From JBFHNV01 sp965365655 (GTDB taxonomy: Bacteria > Pseudomonadota > Gammaproteobacteria > HK1), in NCBI GenBank assembly GCA_965365655.1, contig CBDUCN010000346.1, positions 1 through 5,335 on the forward strand: DNA of 5,335 bases, read 5' to 3'. A model generated the notes under the pieces. That model saw only the letters and a program-made list of their open reading frames with translations. It did not search any database and was not told the DNA's origin. Position numbers and translations under genes: made by a program. Shown here one piece after another: positions 1 to 5,335 of this stretch. Within the stretch, counting starts at the first letter, position 1. Every line of letters begins with the position of its first letter.

Positions 1-1551
1 CAGCAGCAGCTCGCCGCCGCCGGGCGGCCCGGGGATCTGGAACGGCTCGCCGGCGGCGATGGACGCGCCGGCGGCGTCGCCGCGCGGCGGGCTCAGCCAG
101 TCGATGCTGCGGCCCACGAACAGCGGGAACGCGGCCTGCAGCGGGAACGTCGAGCGCGCCGGATCGAAGCCCAGCCACACCACGCGCCGCGGGCCGTCGA
201 TCCATGCCAGCGCGAGGTCGGTCTCGTCTGACCAGAACAGTCGCTGCAGCCCGCGCGGCGCGCCGTCGCGCACGACGCGCCGCGCGGCCGCGATGCGCAC
301 GCCGGCGAGATCCACGTCGCGCAGCAGCGCGCTGATCCCCTGCCCCGCGATCACCGGCGACTCGACGCTGCCCGACGCGGTGAACGGCAGGCCCGGCGCG
401 ACGGTGTCCACCAGCAGCCAGCTGCCGGGCGGCAGCGCCGGTGCCGCGACGCGGTCCAGCACCACGACGTCGTGGCGGCGCGCGGCCGCCGCCAGCGCGT
501 CCTCCGCGAGCGTGTCGGTGCGGCTCACCACCACCTCGGGCAGCGCCGCGAGCGCGCGCTCCAGGTACCAGCTGCCGGGGCCCGCGAGCAGCACCCGGCG
601 CGGCTCGGGGACGGCCAGCACCGCGTAGGCCTCGTCGTCGGCGGCCAGCGCGTCGTCCACGTCGATGCGCGCGCGCACGCGCGCGCCGCCGCGGGGCAGC
701 GGCAGCACCACCGTGCGCGCGCCGCCGGCGGGCAGCGCGAGCGTGCGCACGACGGGCTGCGCGCCGTCGACGCGAAGCTCCAGCGCGACCTCGGCGGGTC
801 CGTCCGGCGACGATCCCGGCGAGCTCTGCACCGTCGCGAGCACCTCGGCGCCGCCGCTGCCGTCCAGCGCGCGGCGCACCGCGAAGCGGGTGATCGCGAC
901 GTTGCCGGCGCGGCCGCCGACCGCGTGCAGCCGCACCCGCGGCGACGCCGGGATCGCGCGGCGTTCGAACGCGCCGTCGGTGATGAAATGGACACGGCCC
1001 TCAGCGCTTCGCCGCAGCAGCGCGAGCGCGAGCTCCAGCGCCTCGCGCGGGCGCCCGGCCTCGTCGGTCGGCGCGACCGCGGCGAGCGCGCGGCGCAGCG
1101 TGTCGCGATCGCTCTCGAACGCGCTGAGCAGCCGCGGGCGCCGGCCGCTGCTCATCAGCAGCATGCGCCCGTCCGGCGGCAGCGCGTCGATCAGCGCCTG
1201 CGCCTCGGCGCGCGCGCGCTCGAAGCGGGTCGTGCCGCCGTCGTCCGCCTGCATGCTCGCGCTCACGTCCAGCACCAGCACGGTGTCGCCGGCCTCGCCG
1301 GCGGGCGTGAGCCACCCGGGCGCGGCCAGCGCGAGCCCGGCGGCCAGCGCGCCGAGCAGCAGCAGCAGCAGGCTCAGGTCGCGCAGCAGCCGCTCCAGCC
1401 CCAGCCCGCGGCGGCGCTCGCGCACCGCCTCGCGCCACAGCCAGGTGCTGGCCACAGTGAGCCGCCGCGGGCGCGGGCGCAGCAGGTGCAGCACCACGAT
1501 CACCGGCAGCGCCAGCAGGCCCAGCAGGCCGAGCGGCGTCGCCAGCTCCAT
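1..1551 (-). CDS. BatA-like membrane protein with VWA domain and GATase1-like C-terminal region (3' end cut by window edge)
   Basis: The first 517 codons are open to the left edge, so the stop lies outside. Residues 1-80 look like the BatA (aerotolerance regulator) N-terminal domain: a hydrophobic helix at about 5-23, a basic stretch (HLLRPRPRR), then a second helix at about 58-77. A VWA domain follows at about 90-215. Its MIDAS metal site is visible as D95-V-S97-A-S99, with T162 the probable middle ligand and D192 in FITDG the third motif. After a beta-rich segment (about 216-315), residues 318-495 resemble the class I glutamine-amidotransferase-like region of BatA/VWA proteins, ending in a typical tail (WLGFDPARSTFPL, then FPLF and IDWL). 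The visible protein has no cysteine, so a catalytic amidotransferase is excluded. The ATG at 1551-1549 overlaps the DUF58 stop by one base (TGATG), which suggests translational coupling. Inferred role: membrane-anchored VWA partner of the MoxR ATPase encoded two genes upstream. Fold-level assignment of the C-terminal region is less certain than the BatA and VWA calls. Confidence 0.9.
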   Translation of the reverse strand, partial: MELATPLGLLGLLALPVIVVLHLLRPRPRRLTVASTWLWREAVRERRRGLGLERLLRDLSLLLLLLGALAAGLALAAPGWLTPAGEAGDTVLVLDVSASMQADDGGTTRFERARAEAQALIDALPPDGRMLLMSSGRRPRLLSAFESDRDTLRRALAAVAPTDEAGRPREALELALALLRRSAEGRVHFITDGAFERRAIPASPRVRLHAVGGRAGNVAITRFAVRRALDGSGGAEVLATVQSSPGSSPDGPAEVALELRVDGAQPVVRTLALPAGGARTVVLPLPRGGARVRARIDVDDALAADDEAYAVLAVPEPRRVLLAGPGSWYLERALAALPEVVVSRTDTLAEDALAAAARRHDVVVLDRVAAPALPPGSWLLVDTVAPGLPFTASGSVESPVIAGQGISALLRDVDLAGVRIAAARRVVRDGAPRGLQRLFWSDETDLALAWIDGPRRVVWLGFDPARSTFPLQAAFPLFVGRSIDWLSPPRGDAAGASIAAGEPFQIPGPPGGGELLL

Positions 1552-1564
1552 CACCGCAGCAGCG

Positions 1565-1571
1565 CCCCCTC
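1565..1571 (-). promoter_or_regulatory. Weak candidate ribosome-binding site of the BatA-like gene
   Basis: GAGGGGG on the minus strand lies 13 nt before the ATG at 1551, which is longer than ideal spacing. Termination-reinitiation at the TGATG junction may matter more than this site. The G run may be chance in such GC-rich DNA. Confidence 0.25.
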
Positions 1572-2500
1572 GCGCAGGTAGCGCAGCACCACGTCCTCGA
1601 ACGGCACCGCGGTGCTCGCGCGCACGTACGCGACGCCGCGCCGGCGGCAGGTGTGCTCCACCGCGTCCAGGTGCGCCTGCAGCCGGCCGAGGTAGTGCGC
1701 GCGCAGATCGTCGTCCACGCTCACCTGCAGGCTCTGGCCGGTCTCCGCGTCCTCCAGGCGCAGGCTGCCGGCGAGCGGCGGGTCGATCTCCGCGTCGTCC
1801 AGCACCTGTAGCAGCACCACGTCGTGGCCGCGCCGGCGCAGCGCGTCCAGCGCCGGCGCGAGGTCCTCCACCGCCGCGAGGTCGGACACCACCACCACCA
1901 GCCCCGGGTGGCGCACGCGCCCGGCGAACGCGCGCAGCGACGGCGCGAGCGCGGTCGTGCCGCGGCACGGCAGGGTGTCGAGGAACGCGAGCACCGACAT
2001 CAGGTTGCTGCGCGCCTTCAGCGGCGGCAGCTGCGCGCCCAGCCCGTCGGCGAAGCCGGCGATGCCGACGCGGTCCAGGTTCACCAGCCCGACGTACGCG
2101 AGCGCCGCGGCGAGGCGCCGCGCGTGGTCGAACTTGCGTGGGCGTCCGAAGCCCATGCTCGCGCTCGCGTCCAGCAGCAGGTGCAGCGTGATGTCCTCCT
2201 CCGCCGCGTACAGCTTCAGGAACAGGCGGTCGAGGCGCGAGTAGATGTTCCAGTCCAGGTGGCGCAGATCGTCGCCGTGGCGGTACGGACGGAAGTCGGC
2301 GAAGTCGAGGCCGCGACCGCGCCGCGGCGCGGTGCGCTCGCCGCGCAGGTGACCGCGGAACACCTTGCGCGCGAGCAGCTCCAGGCGTTCCAGGCGTGCG
2401 AGGAACGCGGTGTCGAACAGCGGCCCGCCGGCGAGACCGCCGGGCGACGCATCCGACGGCTCGGGGGACGGCACGGGGGACGCGGCCGGCGCGGGCGTGC

Positions 2501-3498
<998 letters not shown>

Positions 3499-3502
<4 letters not shown>

Positions 3503-5166
3503 CGGCGCGGTACCTCGTCTGTGTCGTCGCGGCGCAGGTCCTGCGGGCGCACGTCCTCCAGGCTCGTGCCTGCGGGCAGCCCGCGCTCGGGGAGCGCCGC
3601 CGCGGCGCCGCCGCCCTCGCCGTCGCCCAGGCTCAGGAAGTAGCGCCGCACGAAGGCCTTGTCCCGGGCAGGGTACTGCTCCCGCGACAGCACGTGCTCG
3701 ACCTGCGCCGCGTAGCGCCGGTCCACCGCCTGCAGCGGGGTCTCGACGGGCGCGGCGCGCGGCAGCACCCGCGCCTCGGACAGGAACACCGCGCCGGAGC
3801 CGGAGGGCCGCGACGCCGGCTGCAGCAGCGGGCCCGTGGCCCGGTAGTCGGGCGCGGGCTCGGGCGCTCTCGGGTCCGCCGGCGTGCTGCCGCGGGTCGC
3901 GCTGCCGCCGCCGAGGTCGCCGGGCGCGTCCTCGCCGTCCGGGGTCTGCGCCCCGGCCGCGTACTCGGTGCCCCGCGAGTCCGCGCCGCCGCCGCCGGCG
4001 GTGGGCGGCGGGGTGCTCTCGCGGCCGCCGGCGCCGGGCGCGGACGGGTCGCCCAGGCTCTCGCGCGCCCGCGCGACCTGCTCGCGCGCCTCGTCCAGCG
4101 CGCGCGCCTCGGCACGCGCGCCGTCGCGCCGCGCGTCGCGCTCCAGCGCGCTGGCCCGCGCGCGCCCGTCGCCGGGCTGCAGGTCGTCTCCCGCGTCCCC
4201 GCCCGCGTCGCGCAGCTCGCCTTGAACGCGCGCCATGCCGCCGCCCGCACCCAGCGACTGCGCCTGCTCGGGCGTGAGGCTGCCCGCGCGCAGGCGTTCG
4301 CCCGCGCCGGCGCCGCGGCCGCCGCCCTCGCGCGGCGACGGGCCGTCCACCGTCTCGGTCTGCACCGGCCCCACGTCGCGCTGCGGACCGGACTCCAGCG
4401 CCGCGCGGCGCTCCTCGTCCAGCCGCCCGGACTGCTCGCGCAGCCGCGCCAGCGACTGCTCGCGCGACAGCGCGCCGCTGCGCATCTGCGCTCCGAGGTC
4501 CTGCAGCCGCTGCGCGGCCTCGAGGGCGCTCGCGAGCGACTGGCTGCGCGCGCGCCCCTCGAGGCGCTGCGCGTACTCGAGCAGGCGCGCGCCCTCGCCG
4601 ACCACGTCGGGATCGGGCTCGCCCCACGCGCGCGTCGCGACGCGGCCGAGATCCACCGTCGCGACCAGCGCGAGCAGCGCCGCCGCGACCGGGATGAGCC
4701 GCGCGCACGCGCCGAGGCGCAGCGGGAACACGCCCGCGGAGCGCGACGGCAGCCGCGCGCGCACCGCCTGCGCGGCGAGCGCATCCGCGAGCGCGGGGTC
4801 GTCGCCGTCGGCCATCGCCTCCCACGCAGTGCTCATGCGCTGCTTCATGTTCAGCGCGAGGTCGGCGCGGATCGCGACCTCCAGCGGGTCCGGCCGCGCA
4901 CGCACCGCGAGCGCGACGCCGGCGATCAGCGCGACGACGAGGATCGCGAGCGCGACTGCCCACGGCGACAAGGGGACGACACCGAGCCGGGCCGCGAGCA
5001 CCGCCGGGGTCGCGAGCGCCAGCCCCGCGAGCAGCGCGCCGGCGACCCGATCGACGCCGATCTGCGTCCAGCGCGATCGGGCCAGCGCGCGCACCGTGCG
5101 CGCGACCCGCTCGCGCGCCGGCACGGCGCCGTGCGACTCCACCCACGCGCCGCGCGCGGCACTCAC
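3499..5166 (-). CDS. Uncharacterised MoxR-linked membrane protein with disordered linker and C-terminal YF motif
   Basis: This 555-residue protein is not confidently assigned to a named family. Hydrophobic helices are predicted at about 41-60, 68-90 and 153-171. Between helices two and three lies a soluble segment with DLALNMKQRMSTAWEAM (102-118), a D...R..TA.E pattern I associate with large membrane proteins encoded beside MoxR/DUF58 genes; a distant relation to DUF4175-like proteins is possible but unproven. Residues about 185-260 are rich in Gln, Arg, Glu, Leu and Ala and look helical, perhaps coiled coil. Residues about 275-440 are low-complexity Gly/Ala/Arg/Asp/Pro with a second short helical stretch at about 335-372. 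Residues 478-513 form an ordered C-terminal segment with YPARDKAFVRRYFLSL. The start is GTG at 5166-5164, overlapping the previous stop as GTGA. No Shine-Dalgarno sequence is visible there, so translation is probably coupled. The stop TGA (3501-3499) overlaps the moxR start. Codon use matches its neighbours. Inferred role: membrane component of the MoxR system. Confidence 0.85.
3512..3516 (-). promoter_or_regulatory. Ribosome-binding site of the MoxR ATPase gene
   Basis: GAGGT on the minus strand is separated from the ATG at 3502 by 9 nt, which is good Shine-Dalgarno spacing. It lies inside the last codons of the upstream gene. It supports the internal start at 3502 over the much longer open frame. 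Confidence 0.7.
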
Positions 5167-5335
5167 GGCGCGTCGGCGCCGGCGCGGCGAAGCTGGCGGG
5201 CGAGCAGCGCGAGCAGCGCGGCCGCGGCCACGAGGTGCGCGGCGACGAACACCATCGGGGCGGCCGGCGCGGCCGGGTCAGCGCCGGCGCCCGGCGGCGC
5301 GTCCACCCGCAGCAGGTCCGCGCCGAGCACCACCA
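5163..5335 (-). CDS. C-terminal end of an unidentified membrane protein (5' end outside window)
   Basis: The last 56 codons of a gene entering from the right edge are visible, ending in TGA at 5165-5163. The readable C-terminus begins VVLGADLLRVDAPPG, continues through a short Ala/Pro/Gly-rich stretch, then a hydrophobic helix (MVFVAAHLVAAAALLALLA) and a short basic tail (RQLRRAGADAP). A single C-terminal helix followed by positive residues suggests a tail inside the cytoplasm, by the positive-inside rule. The stop overlaps the next gene's GTG start by 4 nt, placing it in the same operon as the MoxR, DUF58 and VWA genes. Too little is visible to name a family. That this is a real coding end rests on frame, the overlap geometry and the coherent membrane helix. 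Confidence 0.7.
   Translation of the reverse strand, partial: VVLGADLLRVDAPPGAGADPAAPAAPMVFVAAHLVAAAALLALLARQLRRAGADAP

Noticed and set aside
1357..1371. Five CAG triplets in a row, read as a possible simple-sequence repeat.
   Set aside because: On the minus strand these are CTG leucine codons in the second membrane helix of the BatA-like protein (about residues 60-65). The run is short and explained by coding; slippage is possible but not evident.
472..2191. Long plus-strand open frames covering the BatA-like and DUF58 genes.
   Set aside because: Their translations are dominated by Arg, Ala, Ser, Pro, His and Gln with no domain signal. They are antisense shadows, expected because stop codons are rare in such GC-rich DNA.
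3503..5146. Open frame upstream of and in frame with moxR, which would give an 881-residue MoxR fusion protein.
   Set aside because: The translated extension is Arg/Ala/Gly-rich with no coherent domains and lies in a shifted frame over a credible membrane protein gene. MoxR homology and a good ribosome-binding site both point to the ATG at 3502. Automated gene callers could mis-start the gene here.
5170..5186. GC-rich palindromic stretches (ggcgccggcgcg type) as possible terminator or operator.
   Set aside because: They lie inside coding sequence, lack a T tract, and similar GCGC/CCGG strings occur all over the window.

Overview
The window is a slice of one very GC-rich bacterial operon (GC visibly above 70%, third codon positions almost all G or C). 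All supported genes lie on the minus strand, so transcription runs from the right edge to the left edge. The base composition and family content fit a high-GC Gram-negative lineage such as Pseudomonadota, Myxococcota, Gemmatimonadota, Planctomycetota or Acidobacteriota. Nothing in the sequence fixes the phylum.

Layout in transcription order: (1) 5335-5163, the last 56 codons of an unrecognised membrane protein with one hydrophobic segment near its C-terminus; (2) 5166-3499, a 555-residue uncharacterised membrane protein with three predicted membrane helices, a helical Gln/Arg/Glu/Ala-rich region, a long disordered linker and a conserved-looking C-terminal segment; (3) 3502-2501, a complete MoxR-type AAA+ ATPase of 333 residues; (4) 2534-1551, a complete DUF58 protein of 327 residues with an embedded von Willebrand A (VWA) fold; (5) 1551-1, a BatA-like membrane protein with a two-helix N-terminal anchor, a VWA domain with a MIDAS motif and a C-terminal class I glutamine-amidotransferase-like region. 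Gene 5 is cut by the left edge after 517 codons.

Every gene overlaps its neighbour: GTGA (4 nt) between genes 1 and 2, ATGA (4 nt) between 2 and 3, 34 nt between 3 and 4 (4 nt if an alternative TTG start is used), and TGATG (1 nt) between 4 and 5. No intergenic space exists, so there is no room for a promoter, terminator or RNA gene between genes. The promoter must lie beyond the right edge.

MoxR ATPase + DUF58 + BatA-like VWA protein is the core of the widespread MoxR/Bat class of chaperone-like systems. In the general model, the AAA+ ATPase remodels a client together with metal-binding VWA partners at the membrane. No client or substrate can be read from this window. The least understood parts are the two membrane proteins encoded upstream of moxR. 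I see no mobile elements, CRISPR arrays, tRNA or rRNA genes, and no frameshifts in the five genes.
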